DNA of 64,000 nt from JBFWRK01 sp050248955 (GCA_050248955.1 JBFWRK010000014.1:1-64000); one strand, 5' to 3'. Numbered from the stretch's first letter, positions 1-8,725 are shown. The notes: generated by a model from the letters alone, not told the origin. Numbers and translations are program-made.

Positions 1-95
1 TACTGGTCGTACACCGCGGCCAATGCCGAGTCGTCACCCGCGGTGATGCGGGCAACCATCGACCTTTCCCAGGCGCGGGGATCATCGGGCACCAC
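1..95 (-). CDS. ECF sigma factor, N-terminal fragment (runs off left edge)
   Basis: Reading leftward from tandem GTG codons at 95-90, the frame stays open to the window edge. It gives about 31 residues that include ITAGDDSALAAVYDQY. That sequence is the typical start of region 2 of extracytoplasmic-function sigma-70 factors (AGD..AL..LYD.Y), which bind core RNA polymerase and the -10 element. Only the N-terminus is visible, so the ECF group and any anti-sigma partner cannot be judged. GTG 95, GTG 92 or GTG 119 could be the start. It lies 72 bp downstream of the cupin gene on the same strand and may be co-transcribed with that operon. The family call rests on a short stretch. Confidence 0.6.
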   Translation of the reverse strand, partial: MVPDDPRAWERSMVARITAGDDSALAAVYDQ

Positions 96-167
96 CGCTG
101 ACCCTAGCCCTCGCCCCACATGGCGCATGTCGACGTCGGTGCGGAGCAAGGGCTCGGGCCGAGCTCG

Positions 168-605
168 TCAGGCGAACAACGGTGACGAGAGCCCGTTGCG
201 CTTCGCCACGTCGATGATGCCGGGCAGGGTCTCGTCGTTCGGCGCGCCGTGAGCGACGTTCGCGTCGAGGTCGGCGAAGAACGCTCCCGCCCGGTCGCCG
301 CTCGTGACGACGAGGAAGGCTGCGGTCGGGGACGCGATCCGGAAGGTGTGCAGGCCACCCGCCGGCACGTGGAAGGAGTCCTCGGGACCGTGCACCGCCG
401 ACTCGCCGTCGAGCATCACCTCGACCTCGCCGTCGAGGACGAAGTACGTCTCGTCCCACGGATGCGAGTGCGGGGGCGGCCCCGAGTCCTTGGCGCCGTC
501 GAGCCGGAACAGCTCGAAGCCGTCCGCTTGCTGCAGGACGGTGACGGTGTCCCCCACGACGGACAGCCGCGAGCCCACGGCCGGTCGCGCGACGTGCTTC
601 AACAT
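168..605 (-). CDS. single-domain cupin protein
   Basis: This 145-residue protein has a single cupin barrel. Motif 1 is visible as PPPHSHPWDETYFVLDGEVEV (metal-ligand type His, His, Glu around residues 45-60), and motif 2 lies near the AGGLHTF stretch at residues 83-89. Such proteins bind a metal or small ligand, and their reactions are diverse. It is the last gene of a leftward set, and its ATG at 605 overlaps the stop of the His-rich gene upstream, so translation is probably coupled. No signal peptide is seen, so it is probably cytoplasmic. The substrate is unknown. The neighbouring ECF sigma factor would also allow a ChrR-like sensory role. Confidence 0.75.
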   Translation of the reverse strand: MLKHVARPAVGSRLSVVGDTVTVLQQADGFELFRLDGAKDSGPPPHSHPWDETYFVLDGEVEVMLDGESAVHGPEDSFHVPAGGLHTFRIASPTAAFLVVTSGDRAGAFFADLDANVAHGAPNDETLPGIIDVAKRNGLSSPLFA

Positions 606-1021
606 GATCTTCCTCCCATGACGACGATGTGGTCAGGCATCACTTCGCCGCCGCCGCCCGCATGGATCACCGCTGCTTCGGCGACCTCACCACCGGTGAT
701 CGTCACCACCATCACGGGCGCACCGTCGGCGTCGAGCACGTCGTAACGGCCCTCCAGCACACCGGGGAAGACGGCGACGACCATGGCTCGGCCGCCGACG
801 ACGCGCTCCCACACACCGGTGTGCGTCGTCGGCTCGCCCGGGCGGCCCGCCGGTCTGATGTGGATCTCCGTGCCGAGGTGGCTCGTGTCGAGATGGAGCA
901 CGAGCGCGCCGACATCGCCACCGATGTCGAGCACCGCCGGTCCGCCCAGCGGCGCCACGTGCGGATCCGGATGCGGATGCGGATGCGGATGCGCGTGCTC
1001 GTGCACGTGAGCGGCGCTCAT
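599..1021 (-). CDS. hypothetical protein with His-rich N-terminus
   Basis: The 140-residue product begins with a histidine-rich head (HVHEHAHPHPHPHPDPH), followed by a Gly/Val-rich soluble domain I cannot assign. There is no signal peptide or membrane segment. The head could chelate Zn, Ni or Cu, as His-rich heads do in metallochaperones, but this is inference. Its ATG at 1021-1019 overlaps the DUF4331 stop (ATGA) and its stop overlaps the cupin start, so it sits inside a coupled four-gene unit. The His run is encoded by a tandem hexanucleotide repeat, so its length may vary between strains. Confidence 0.6.
   Translation of the reverse strand: MSAAHVHEHAHPHPHPHPDPHVAPLGGPAVLDIGGDVGALVLHLDTSHLGTEIHIRPAGRPGEPTTHTGVWERVVGGRAMVVAVFPGVLEGRYDVLDADGAPVMVVTITGGEVAEAAVIHAGGGGEVMPDHIVVMGGRSC
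963..992. repeat. GGATGC hexanucleotide tandem repeat
   Basis: Five tandem hexamers (first copy GGATCC, then four GGATGC) on the + strand encode the His-Pro run of the leftward His-rich protein. The repeat is a potential slippage site that would change the number of His-Pro pairs without shifting frame. Confidence 0.8.
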
Positions 1022-2397
1022 ACGGACAACGGCAGCACGTCGTAGCCGCTCACCGGATGACCGAGGTACGGGAACGCCGCAAGGAAACCGGGCGGTGGGC
1101 TGGTCCCGTCGAGGATCGCCCCCGCCGCGGCATCCGGTGTGAACGTCGGATCGACGAGCGGATAGGTCACTCCGGCGACGGCGCGCAGTTCGATCGTCAC
1201 GACGTCGTCCGTGACCCGGCGGCCGTTGGGGAAACCGGCGAGATCGCCGCCGACGACACCGAGCGGGTTCGGACTCGCCGCTGGGGGGATCGCCATGTTC
1301 AGTCGCAGGAAGTCGGCGGGCGTCGTCCCCGTGTAGTTCTGGAAGCCCGGCACGATCCCCGGGGGGATGCCCGTGAGCAAGATCGCGACGAGATCGGCGC
1401 GGTCCGCGGCGAGCCCGGCGAGGTTCGGGAACACCCCCGGGTAGAGCACGGGCAGCAGCCCGGCGAGCTCCGGGTGCGCGACGTACTGCACGAACTCGCT
1501 GTCGAACAGCGGGGACTGCGCGTTCCAGCGGTCCTTCTCCGCCATCGGCACGATGACTTCGTTGAACAACGGGTTCCCGAGGCGCGAGACCTGCTGGAAC
1601 TTACCCGCACGGGCCGTCGTCGCGCCGTCGCGGACGAGGCTCTGCTGCCGGCTGGCGGACGCCCAGACGCCGATGACAGCGGCCGGGTGCAGCGGATCGT
1701 CGGTAACGACGCCGTCGCGGGCGAGCTCGCTGATCGGCACCTGGATCGCGATCGTGTGGACGCCGACGGCCTGCAGCGCGTTGACGCCGGCCGCCGCGGC
1801 AGACGGGATCAGGTGGAGGTCCTGGAACGGACGCAGCGTACCGAGGTCGAAGATCGATCCGAGGTCCGCCCAGAACCCGTCGAGGCGCTGGCCGGCGAAC
1901 ACCTTGCCGCCGCCGGGCAGGTCGAAGACCGCCGCGTTCGCGAGCGTCGCGTAGTTCGGCGTCGAGCGCGGCCCGATGTTGCACGGCGGGCACGCCAGCC
2001 CCGTGGCGAGCTCCGTCGCGCCGAGCAGCTCGTCGACCCGCGTCACCGAGTACGTCTGGCGGCGGTTCCAATTGGGGTCGTCCAGGGACCCGATCGGGCC
2101 GGTGTTGTAGAGGAACGTGTTCGAGTTCGTCACCTCGGTCGTGAAGCGGAACTCGAAGATGATGTCGCCCTGCTCGTCGGGCGCGATGTCCGGCGGGTGG
2201 TTGCCGATGTGGATCCGGTACAGGACGTCGTCCCCGAACTCGTAGAAGTTCGGACCGCCGGCGGGGTTCTGGAACGGCACGTAGTTCGTGATGATCGTGA
2301 CGGTGTCCGGCCGGTCAGGGCTGACGAACGCGTAGACGTCCGTGCTGTCCGCGACCGGGTCCTTTGCGATCTCCGGTGCTTCTCGATGCGACGACAT
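1018..2397 (-). CDS. DUF4331 family protein
   Basis: The 459-residue protein opens with MSSHREAPEI and continues with DSTDVYAFVSPDRPDTVTII, the hallmark of DUF4331 proteins (SSHREAP, D.TDVYAF). Their molecular role is not established. The ATG at 2397 is preferred because it starts exactly at the conserved SSHREAP motif and lies 4 bp after the upstream stop; an in-frame start 30 bp earlier would overlap that gene. No signal peptide is visible, although many homologues are exported. The upstream partner in the operon carries a Tat signal. Co-export is possible but not shown. The C-terminus overlaps the next gene by 4 bp. Confidence 0.85.
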   Translation of the reverse strand: MSSHREAPEIAKDPVADSTDVYAFVSPDRPDTVTIITNYVPFQNPAGGPNFYEFGDDVLYRIHIGNHPPDIAPDEQGDIIFEFRFTTEVTNSNTFLYNTGPIGSLDDPNWNRRQTYSVTRVDELLGATELATGLACPPCNIGPRSTPNYATLANAAVFDLPGGGKVFAGQRLDGFWADLGSIFDLGTLRPFQDLHLIPSAAAAGVNALQAVGVHTIAIQVPISELARDGVVTDDPLHPAAVIGVWASASRQQSLVRDGATTARAGKFQQVSRLGNPLFNEVIVPMAEKDRWNAQSPLFDSEFVQYVAHPELAGLLPVLYPGVFPNLAGLAADRADLVAILLTGIPPGIVPGFQNYTGTTPADFLRLNMAIPPAASPNPLGVVGGDLAGFPNGRRVTDDVVTIELRAVAGVTYPLVDPTFTPDAAAGAILDGTSPPPGFLAAFPYLGHPVSGYDVLPLSV

Positions 2398-2401
2398 AGG
2401 A

Positions 2402-2698
2402 TCAGCCCTCCCCGTTCCGCAGGGCACGGGCGACGGCCTTCACGAGCTTCGGGTCCGTGACCTCGATGCTCTCCTCGCCCGCCATCACGAGCACGTTGCC
2501 CGCTGCCGCGTCGCGCACGTACACGACGACCCCGTCGGTGGACGTGTCGCCGCCGCCCCCGTAACTGCGCGGCCGTAGGCCGGTGACAGCAGGTTCACTG
2601 TCCGTGGCCGATGCCGTCCTCGCCCCGGCCAGCAGGATCGCCCCGGTCGCCGCGCCAGCGGAACCCGCGAGGAACGATCGTCGTGTCAACTCGCTCAT
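2402..2698 (-). CDS. small Tat-exported protein, unknown function
   Basis: This 98-residue product begins MSELTRRSFLAGSAGAATGA, a textbook twin-arginine signal (RRSFLAG, then a hydrophobic Ala/Gly core, with likely cleavage near TASA-TD around residue 32). The mature part of about 65 residues is small and Gly/Val-rich, with no family I recognise. Tat export suggests folding or cofactor loading before secretion. It is the first gene of the leftward unit leading to DUF4331, His-rich and cupin proteins. A G/A-rich ribosome site (GGGGAAGGGG) lies just upstream of the ATG at 2698. Confidence 0.7.
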   Translation of the reverse strand: MSELTRRSFLAGSAGAATGAILLAGARTASATDSEPAVTGLRPRSYGGGGDTSTDGVVVYVRDAAAGNVLVMAGEESIEVTDPKLVKAVARALRNGEG

Positions 2699-2713
2699 CT
2701 CATCCCCTTCCCC

Positions 2714-2788
2714 GGCCGGCGGACGTCCGGCCGGCCACGCTGTGACTACGACGCGGCGGGGGATGTTGGATCACCGTCCGTGGGTGAT
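2714..2788. promoter_or_regulatory. two inverted repeats upstream of the Tat/DUF4331 operon
   Basis: The gap 2699-2880 holds no gene. It contains a GC-only inverted repeat (GGCCGG at 2714-2719 with CCGGCC at 2727-2732) in the leader of the leftward operon. A second repeat (ATCACC at 2770-2775 with GGTGAT at 2783-2788) is a possible operator shared by the divergent genes. A TTGACG at 2792-2797 has no convincing -10 partner. Function is inferred only from position and symmetry. Confidence 0.35.
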
Positions 2789-2880
2789 TTCTTGACGTTT
2801 CACAGAGTTGGGGCCTGCCATCGAGGGCACTGCTTCAGATCGCCCGTCACATCTGCTTCCGGTCAGCGTCACCATGAACA

Positions 2881-5604
2881 ATGGACAGTTCGCCACGCAG
2901 CGCGCGTCTCCGAGATCGATCCTGCTTGCGCGGCGCCTTGGCCGGGATCGCCTGCGCCGCGATCGGCGTCGTGCTCACCTGGATGCTGGCCGGCGACATC
3001 GCCGGCCGAGACGCCGCCGCCACCGAGGAGCGGTTCATCGATGCCACCCGAAAGGCCACGAGCGACCTCCGTGCGGGCGCCCAGCGCTACGCGGACGTGC
3101 TCACGATGGCGAGCCGGACCTGGGAGATCGCCGGGCCGCTCGACCGCGACGACTTCGTCGCCTGGGGCGACGGCCTCGGGGACGAGTACGAGGGCTTCGG
3201 AGCAGTCATCTTCGTCACCGCGGTTCGGGCAGTGGACGTCGACCAGCTCGTAGCCGAACAGCGGCGATCGGGAGCGGAGGACTTCGCCGTGCGATCGCAG
3301 TCGTTCGCGGCCGACCTGATGGTCGTCACCGCCTCCACGTCAGGATCCACCGAGTTCGACGGTGTCGACCTCGGCGGCGCCCAGGAACGCCGCGCCGCGT
3401 TCGAACAGGCGCGGGATACGGGCCGCCCGGTGGTGACCGCACCGTTCACACTGGTCGCCGATGACGCCCTGCCGCGGGACCTGCGTCCGCAGGCCTTCGC
3501 GATGTACGCGCCGGTCTACCGCGAGGGGGCGCCCACGAGCACGGTGGCAGAACGCCGTGCTGCGCTGCTCGGCTGGATGGCCACAGCGCTCCACGGCAAG
3601 CAGTTCGTCGACGCGTTGGCGGTCGGTGGGCAGTCGATGGCGTACGAGATCTTCGACGCGTCGGCCGGCGACGCCGTTCCGCCGCTGGGTCGATGGGGCG
3701 CAGGTCATCCGGACGGGTTCCGCGTCGACGTCAGCACCGATGTGTTCGGGCGGACGTGGCTCGTGCGCTACCGGTCCACGGATGCGCGCAGCGAGACAAC
3801 GGCGCACCGGTGGATCCTCGTGTTCGGCGTGGCGCTGTCGCTCGCCGCCGGATTGGGCATCGCCCGCCAGTCCCGGCTGCGGCGACGACAACGCGAGGCG
3901 GTCGCCCGCGCCACGAGCGCCGCGCGGCAGGCAAACCGGCGGTTCGTCGCGCTCGTCGAGCACTCGGCCGACATCATCTGCGTGGTCTCGGCCGACGGGA
4001 CGATGAGGTACGTCAGCCCCGCGGGGGAGCGGATGCTCGGGCACCGCCAGGACGCCGGCCGACCGCACCGGTTCGGGTCGCTCATCCACGACGACGACCG
4101 CGAGCAGATCGTCTCCGCTTTTGCTGCGCTCGTCGACCAGCCGGGTTGCACGACGACCGCAGAGGCGCGGATCGTCGACGATCGAGGTGGGTGGCACCAC
4201 GTCGAGTTCGTCGCCACGAACCTGCTGGATGACGAAGACGTCCGCGGCGTCGTCGTCAACGTCCGCGACGTCACGGCGCGCGCGGAAGCGTCGCGCGAGC
4301 TCACGTGGCACGCCTCACACGACGCGCTCACCGGGCTCGCCAACCGGGCGCTGCTGATGAGCCGGCTGGACGAGTGCGTCCACGCCTCCCTGCACCGCGG
4401 CCGGAACGTCGCCCTCCTGTACCTCGACCTCGACAAGTTCAAGGAGGTCAACGACTCGCTCGGCCACGGCGCCGGCGACCGCCTGCTGTGCGAGGTCGCA
4501 GCCCGGCTCGAACGGTCCGTGCGATCGTCCGACACGGTCGCCCGCGTCGGCGGGGACGAGTTCGTCGTCCTGCTCGACGGTGCCTCACGCACGCTCGCCG
4601 TCGAGATCGCCGGGCGGATCAGCACCGCCTTCGCCTCACCGGTCGATCTCGGCAGCGGCACCGTCGTCCCAGCGGCCTCGATCGGCATCGCCGTCGGCCT
4701 CGGTCAATCCGCCGAGCAGCTCCTCAGGGAAGCCGACGCCGCGCTCTACCGTGCCAAGGCGTCGGGCGGCGGCTGGAAGGTCTTCGACCGCCACGTGCGG
4801 GAGGAGATCGAGCAGCGGCGCTCGATCGAGGAGCTCATCCGGCAGACGATCGACCGCGACGCGATCATCACCCGGTACCAACCGATCATCGACCTCTCGA
4901 CGGGCACGATCATGGCGATCGAGACGTTCGCCCGGCTCCGGGACGCGACAGGAGCACTGCTCGCGCCGAGCCAGTTCCTTGCGATCGCCGAGGACTCCGG
5001 CTTGATCACCGAGCTGGGCGCGCACATCCTCGATCACGCCTGCCGTACGGCGCAGCTCTGCCGCGACCGGCACGGCCTGCACGCGATGCACCGGCTCTCC
5101 GTCAACGTCAGCGCCCGACAGCTGCAGGACCCCGCCTTCGCCGACATGGTCACGGCCACGCTCGAGCGCTACGACCTCCCCGGCTCGCTGCTCGCGCTCG
5201 AGATCGACGAACGCACCATCATCGACGCGGACGAGCGTGCGGTCAGCGCCGTGGAGGAGCTGCACCGGAACGACGTCACGATCGTCGTCGACGACTTCGG
5301 CAGTGGCAGCAGCTCGATCTCGTCGCTCAGGCGGCTCCCGGTCGATTGGCTCAAGCTGGACAGATCCATCGTGGCGGGGCTCGGCACGAACTCCCGCGAC
5401 AGCGAGATCGCCCGGTCCGTCATCGGGATCGGCCGCTCGCTCGGGCTGCTCACGGTCGCCGAGGGCATCGAGGACCCGTCGCAGCTCACCATGCTCCGCG
5501 AGCTCGGCTGCGACTACGGGCAGGGCTACCTCATCTCGCCACCGCTGACACGCGAGTCCGTGCTCGCCCAGCTCGGAGAGCAGGCCATCGACCGCGCCGG
5601 CTGA
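2881..5604 (+). CDS. CHASE-PAS-GGDEF-EAL cyclic-di-GMP turnover protein
   Basis: The 907-residue protein has a first membrane helix (about 17-42), an extracellular CHASE ligand domain (about 45-300), a second helix (about 309-326), a PAS domain (about 350-470), GGDEF (about 480-640) and EAL (about 650-895). The diguanylate cyclase signature GGDEF is intact, and the inhibitory RxxD site (RSSD) sits five residues before it. In the phosphodiesterase half the EAL triplet is ETF. The metal-binding Glu remains, and NVSARQ, DDFG, KLD and AEGIE are kept. It may make, break or only sense cyclic-di-GMP in response to an external ligand. The start follows no clear Shine-Dalgarno; ATG 2881 is taken because it precedes the first helix closely. 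Confidence 0.9.
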   Translation: MDSSPRSARLRDRSCLRGALAGIACAAIGVVLTWMLAGDIAGRDAAATEERFIDATRKATSDLRAGAQRYADVLTMASRTWEIAGPLDRDDFVAWGDGLGDEYEGFGAVIFVTAVRAVDVDQLVAEQRRSGAEDFAVRSQSFAADLMVVTASTSGSTEFDGVDLGGAQERRAAFEQARDTGRPVVTAPFTLVADDALPRDLRPQAFAMYAPVYREGAPTSTVAERRAALLGWMATALHGKQFVDALAVGGQSMAYEIFDASAGDAVPPLGRWGAGHPDGFRVDVSTDVFGRTWLVRYRSTDARSETTAHRWILVFGVALSLAAGLGIARQSRLRRRQREAVARATSAARQANRRFVALVEHSADIICVVSADGTMRYVSPAGERMLGHRQDAGRPHRFGSLIHDDDREQIVSAFAALVDQPGCTTTAEARIVDDRGGWHHVEFVATNLLDDEDVRGVVVNVRDVTARAEASRELTWHASHDALTGLANRALLMSRLDECVHASLHRGRNVALLYLDLDKFKEVNDSLGHGAGDRLLCEVAARLERSVRSSDTVARVGGDEFVVLLDGASRTLAVEIAGRISTAFASPVDLGSGTVVPAASIGIAVGLGQSAEQLLREADAALYRAKASGGGWKVFDRHVREEIEQRRSIEELIRQTIDRDAIITRYQPIIDLSTGTIMAIETFARLRDATGALLAPSQFLAIAEDSGLITELGAHILDHACRTAQLCRDRHGLHAMHRLSVNVSARQLQDPAFADMVTATLERYDLPGSLLALEIDERTIIDADERAVSAVEELHRNDVTIVVDDFGSGSSSISSLRRLPVDWLKLDRSIVAGLGTNSRDSEIARSVIGIGRSLGLLTVAEGIEDPSQLTMLRELGCDYGQGYLISPPLTRESVLAQLGEQAIDRAG

Positions 5605-5621
5605 ACACCGTCACGAGGCAT

Positions 5622-5640
5622 GTGCCCGGGCACGTACGCT
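5622..5640 (+). promoter_or_regulatory. palindrome and possible -10 before the monooxygenase operon
   Basis: GTGCCCGGGCAC at 5622-5633 is a perfect 12-bp palindrome. TACGCT at 5635-5640 fits the TAnnnT form of a -10 element, but no good -35 is seen. The site lies 32 bp before the start of the rightward operon and could be an operator. The evidence is weak. Confidence 0.25.
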
Positions 5641-5671
5641 CGGGCAACGCGCAACACCTTGGGGGGTGGCG

Positions 5672-6931
5672 GTGAAGTCGATCTTCTTCCACTTGATGCC
5701 GTATCGGGACCTACCGGCGGACTTCGAAGAGCGGTACGAGAGCGTCTGGGTGACGCCGCCGAACAGCGAGCTGTGCGATCCGGTCAAGGTCGCGCAGTAC
5801 TACAAGTGGAACCTCGACGAGCTCGAGCTCGCCGACCGGCTCGGCTTCGACGGGATCGGTGTCAACGAGCACCACCAGAACGCGTACGGCTTCATGGCAT
5901 CGCCGAACCTGATGGCCGCGGCGCTGGCACGGCGCACGCCGAACAACAGCGCGATCCTCGTGCTCGGCAACACGCTCGCGCTGTACCAGCCCGCGCTGCG
6001 GGTGGCAGAGGAGTTCGCGATGCTCGACTGCCTGACCGACGGCCGCCTCGCCGCCGGCTTCCCGGTCGGCACGTCGATGGACGTCAACCGCTGCTACGGC
6101 ATTACGCCCACGGAGACCCGTCCCCGCTTCTACGAGGCGCACGACCTGATCATGAAGGCGTGGACGCAGCCCGGGCCGTTCCCGTACAACGGCCGCTTCA
6201 ACAAGCTCCGCTACGTGAACCCGTGGCCGCAACCACTGCAGAAGCCGCATCCCCCGGTGTGGCTGGCCGGCGGCGGCTCGATCGAGACGTACGAGATGGC
6301 GGTGAACTTCGACTACACGTACAGCTTCCTGAGCTTCTTCGGCTACCAGTTCGCGAAGCGGGTGATGGACACGTTCTGGGAGACCGCGGCGCGCCTCGGA
6401 GCGGACGAGAACCCCTACCGCGCCGGCTTCGCGCAGCAGATCTGCGTATCGGAGACGGACGCGAAGGCAGAAGAGGACTACCTCGAACACGTCACGTACT
6501 TCTTCAACAAGTGCCTGCACATCCCGCCCTACTTCTTCGAGACCCCCGGCTATCGCACGCGTCGCAGCACGGAGTTCGCGATCAAGCAGAACCAGCCGGG
6601 CGACATCGTGGCCGGGCTGACCGCGGAGAAGAACTGGAAGTCCTTGGTCGACCAGGGCTTCATCATCGCCGGCAGCCCCGACACGGTCGCGGAGCGGCTG
6701 ATCGAGGCGTGCCGCGGCTTGCGCGTCGGGAACCTCGTTGCGTTGTTGCAGATCGGCTCGATGCCGCACTCGTTGACCGTCCAGAACCTCACGCTCTTCG
6801 CCGAGCAGGTGATCCCGAAGATCCGTGGGCTCTGGGCGGACGAGGGTTGGGAGCACCGCTGGTGGCCACAGGGAGCACGCCAGGACCTGCCGACCACGCC
6901 GACGACCACGCCCGCAACTGCGGGCGACTGA
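5672..6931 (+). CDS. LLM-class flavin-dependent oxidoreductase
   Basis: This protein of about 419 residues belongs to the bacterial luciferase-like monooxygenases: FDGIGVNEHHQN, the long TIM-barrel core, GSPDTVAERL, and a PVWLAGGGS stretch typical of flavin-binding members. These enzymes use reduced FMN and oxygen to attack aldehydes, ketones or alkanes; the substrate is not evident. GTG 5672 (MKSIFFHLMPYR) is preferred over GTG 5666 because the G-rich stretch at 5661-5667 is then well spaced. It heads a rightward set with an alpha/beta hydrolase, a PaaI thioesterase and a MarR gene, which fits oxygenation followed by hydrolysis of an organic acid or ester. Confidence 0.85.
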   Translation: MKSIFFHLMPYRDLPADFEERYESVWVTPPNSELCDPVKVAQYYKWNLDELELADRLGFDGIGVNEHHQNAYGFMASPNLMAAALARRTPNNSAILVLGNTLALYQPALRVAEEFAMLDCLTDGRLAAGFPVGTSMDVNRCYGITPTETRPRFYEAHDLIMKAWTQPGPFPYNGRFNKLRYVNPWPQPLQKPHPPVWLAGGGSIETYEMAVNFDYTYSFLSFFGYQFAKRVMDTFWETAARLGADENPYRAGFAQQICVSETDAKAEEDYLEHVTYFFNKCLHIPPYFFETPGYRTRRSTEFAIKQNQPGDIVAGLTAEKNWKSLVDQGFIIAGSPDTVAERLIEACRGLRVGNLVALLQIGSMPHSLTVQNLTLFAEQVIPKIRGLWADEGWEHRWWPQGARQDLPTTPTTTPATAGD

Positions 6932-6943
6932 AGGAGCACGACG

Positions 6944-7720
6944 ATGACGCCTGACGAGACCTTCGTCGAGCTACGCGACGGCCGGTTCAAGATCCGCGTG
7001 CTCTCCGCCGGAGCGGGCGAGCCGGTCGTGTACCTGCACGGCGCAGGCGGCCTGTTCTGGGACCCGGTGATGGACGCGCTGGCGGCAGATCATCGGGTCA
7101 TCGCGCCGGAGCACCCGGGCGCCGGCGATTCGCAGGGGCTCGAACACGTGGAGGACCTGTGGGACCTCGTGCTCTACTACGCGGAGCTGCTCGACACGCT
7201 CGGCGTGGCGCGCGCGTCGTTCGTCGGGCACTCCTTCGGCGGGATGGTGGCGGCAGAGATCGCGGCGACCAACCCGGAGCACGTCGATCGGCTCGTGCTG
7301 ATCGCACCGGTCGGGCTGTGGCGCGACGACCATCCCGTGCCGGACTTCTCCGGCGTGCCGCCCGAGTCGTTGCCCGGACTGCTGCTCGCCGATCCCACCG
7401 GTCCGGTCGCGGCGATGTTGCCGGCCCCGGATCCGACCGATCCCGAAGCGCTCTTCCGCGCTGCGATGACGATCGCCAGCATCCTCCAGTTCATCTGGCC
7501 ACTCCCCGAGAAGGGGCTGCACAAACGGCTCTACCGCGTGAAGGCGCCGACGTTGCTCGTCTGGGGTGCGCAGGACCGCCTCGTGGACCCTGCGTACGGC
7601 GCGGACTTCGCCGCTGCCATCGACGATGCTCGGCTCGAGCTGATCGACGCCGCCGGCCACCTTCCGATGCTCGAGCAGCCCGAGCGCACGTCGGCGCTCG
7701 TCTGCGAGTTCCTCCGCTGA
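6944..7720 (+). CDS. alpha/beta hydrolase
   Basis: The 258-residue protein has the alpha/beta-hydrolase plan: oxyanion loop HGAGG near residue 31, nucleophile elbow GHSFGG near residue 97, a late acid in WGAQDRLVDP, and catalytic His in AGHLPM near residue 238. It probably hydrolyses an ester, a thioester or a ring-cleavage C-C bond. A strong GAAGGAG sits 7 bp before the ATG at 6944, and only 12 bp separate it from the flavin monooxygenase, so they are co-transcribed. That pairing resembles oxygenase/hydrolase couples of aromatic degradation (inference). Confidence 0.85.
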   Translation: MTPDETFVELRDGRFKIRVLSAGAGEPVVYLHGAGGLFWDPVMDALAADHRVIAPEHPGAGDSQGLEHVEDLWDLVLYYAELLDTLGVARASFVGHSFGGMVAAEIAATNPEHVDRLVLIAPVGLWRDDHPVPDFSGVPPESLPGLLLADPTGPVAAMLPAPDPTDPEALFRAAMTIASILQFIWPLPEKGLHKRLYRVKAPTLLVWGAQDRLVDPAYGADFAAAIDDARLELIDAAGHLPMLEQPERTSALVCEFLR

Positions 7721-7743
7721 CGGTGGCAGGAGGGGTCTCGCAC

Positions 7744-8193
7744 GTGCCGGAACCGAGAGATGTGGCGGCCGCGCTGCTCGCCCGGGACCATGCATCGCGC
7801 TCGCTCGGCATGGAGCTCGTCGACGTGGGCGCCGGTGCCGCGAAGGTGCGGATGGTGGTGCGGTCCGACATGGTGAACGGACACGGTGTCTGTCACGGCG
7901 GCCTGATCTTCACGCTCGCCGACTCTGCGCTCGCCTTCGCCTGCAACGGCGGCAACGTGAACACCCTCGCCGCGGCAGCCAGCATCGAGTTCGTCAGGCC
8001 GGCGCGACTGGGCACAGAGCTCGTCGCAACTGCCAGCGCCGTGCACCAGCGGGGAAGGACCGGGCACTACGACGTCGTCGTCACGGGCGACGACGACGAG
8101 CTGATCGCGCTGTTCCGCGCCCGCACTCGCGCGACGGGCGGTGCCGTGCTCGACGAGGCGACCGTCGAAGGCGACACCGTCGACGCCCCGTGA
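7744..8193 (+). CDS. paaI: PaaI-type hotdog thioesterase
   Basis: The 149-residue protein has the PaaI-family hotdog core NGHGVCHGGLIFTLADSA followed by a long beta region. PaaI hydrolyses ring-hydroxylated or stalled phenylacetyl-CoA adducts and so frees CoA. GTG 7744 is chosen because AGGAGGGG at 7728-7735 is well spaced before it; GTG 7723 is also in frame. The stop overlaps the MarR start (GTGA). With the paa oxygenase genes 600 bp downstream, a phenylacetate-pathway role is likely, but general hotdog thioesterases share the motif. Confidence 0.75.
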   Translation: MPEPRDVAAALLARDHASRSLGMELVDVGAGAAKVRMVVRSDMVNGHGVCHGGLIFTLADSALAFACNGGNVNTLAAAASIEFVRPARLGTELVATASAVHQRGRTGHYDVVVTGDDDELIALFRARTRATGGAVLDEATVEGDTVDAP

Positions 8194-8705
8194 GACCCAA
8201 CAGCCGGCACCGGATCGAGGGGGCCGCGTTCGAACGAGCGGCCGCGGGCAAGATCGGGCTCGCCATCGGCGACGCCGACCTCGACGCGTTCCGCGCCAGC
8301 TTCGACACGATCCGCTTCGCGACGCGGCTGGTGCAGCGACTCGAGTCGGCAGTGCACCGTCCGGCGGGGTGGAGCATGGCCGGGTTCCGCGTGATGTTCT
8401 GCGTGTGGGTGGCCGGCGAACTGGAGCCACGGGACATCGCCCATTTCTCGGGGCTGTCCCGCGCCGCAGTGTCGAGCGTCCTCAACACACTCGAGCGGGA
8501 CGGTCTCGTCGAGCGCCGCCGCGAGTCCGACGACCGCCGGCTCGTGACGGTACGGCTGACCGACGTCGGCGAGCAGGGCATGCTGGCGGCGTACGAGGCG
8601 CAGAACCGGGTGGAGCAGGACGTCTTCGCTGACATGACCAAGACGGAGCTGCGAACGCACGTCAAGCAGCTGCAACGGCTGCTCGCCCGCAAGCCGCCGA
8701 GTTGA
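8190..8705 (+). CDS. MarR-family transcriptional regulator
   Basis: The 171-residue protein has a winged helix-turn-helix of MarR type: LEPRDIAHFSGLSRAAVSS, then LERDGLVERRRESDDRRLV, which is the wing. The family usually represses nearby genes until an aromatic or acyl-CoA ligand binds. GTG 8190 overlaps the PaaI stop, so translation is coupled. It lies immediately upstream of the paaA promoter, making it the natural candidate regulator of the paa genes and of its own operon. It is not related to PaaX by any motif I can see. Confidence 0.8.
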   Translation: MRPNSRHRIEGAAFERAAAGKIGLAIGDADLDAFRASFDTIRFATRLVQRLESAVHRPAGWSMAGFRVMFCVWVAGELEPRDIAHFSGLSRAAVSSVLNTLERDGLVERRRESDDRRLVTVRLTDVGEQGMLAAYEAQNRVEQDVFADMTKTELRTHVKQLQRLLARKPPS

Positions 8706-8725
8706 GCCGGTCGGTCATTCCAACC

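Noticed and set aside
1057..2460. Long + strand open frames antisense to the DUF4331 gene
   Set aside because: Arg-rich GC-bias shadow frames without any family signature; the minus-strand product has a clear one.
2701..2880. CHASE-protein promoter from TTGACG at 2792
   Set aside because: No acceptable -10 at 16-18 bp spacing.
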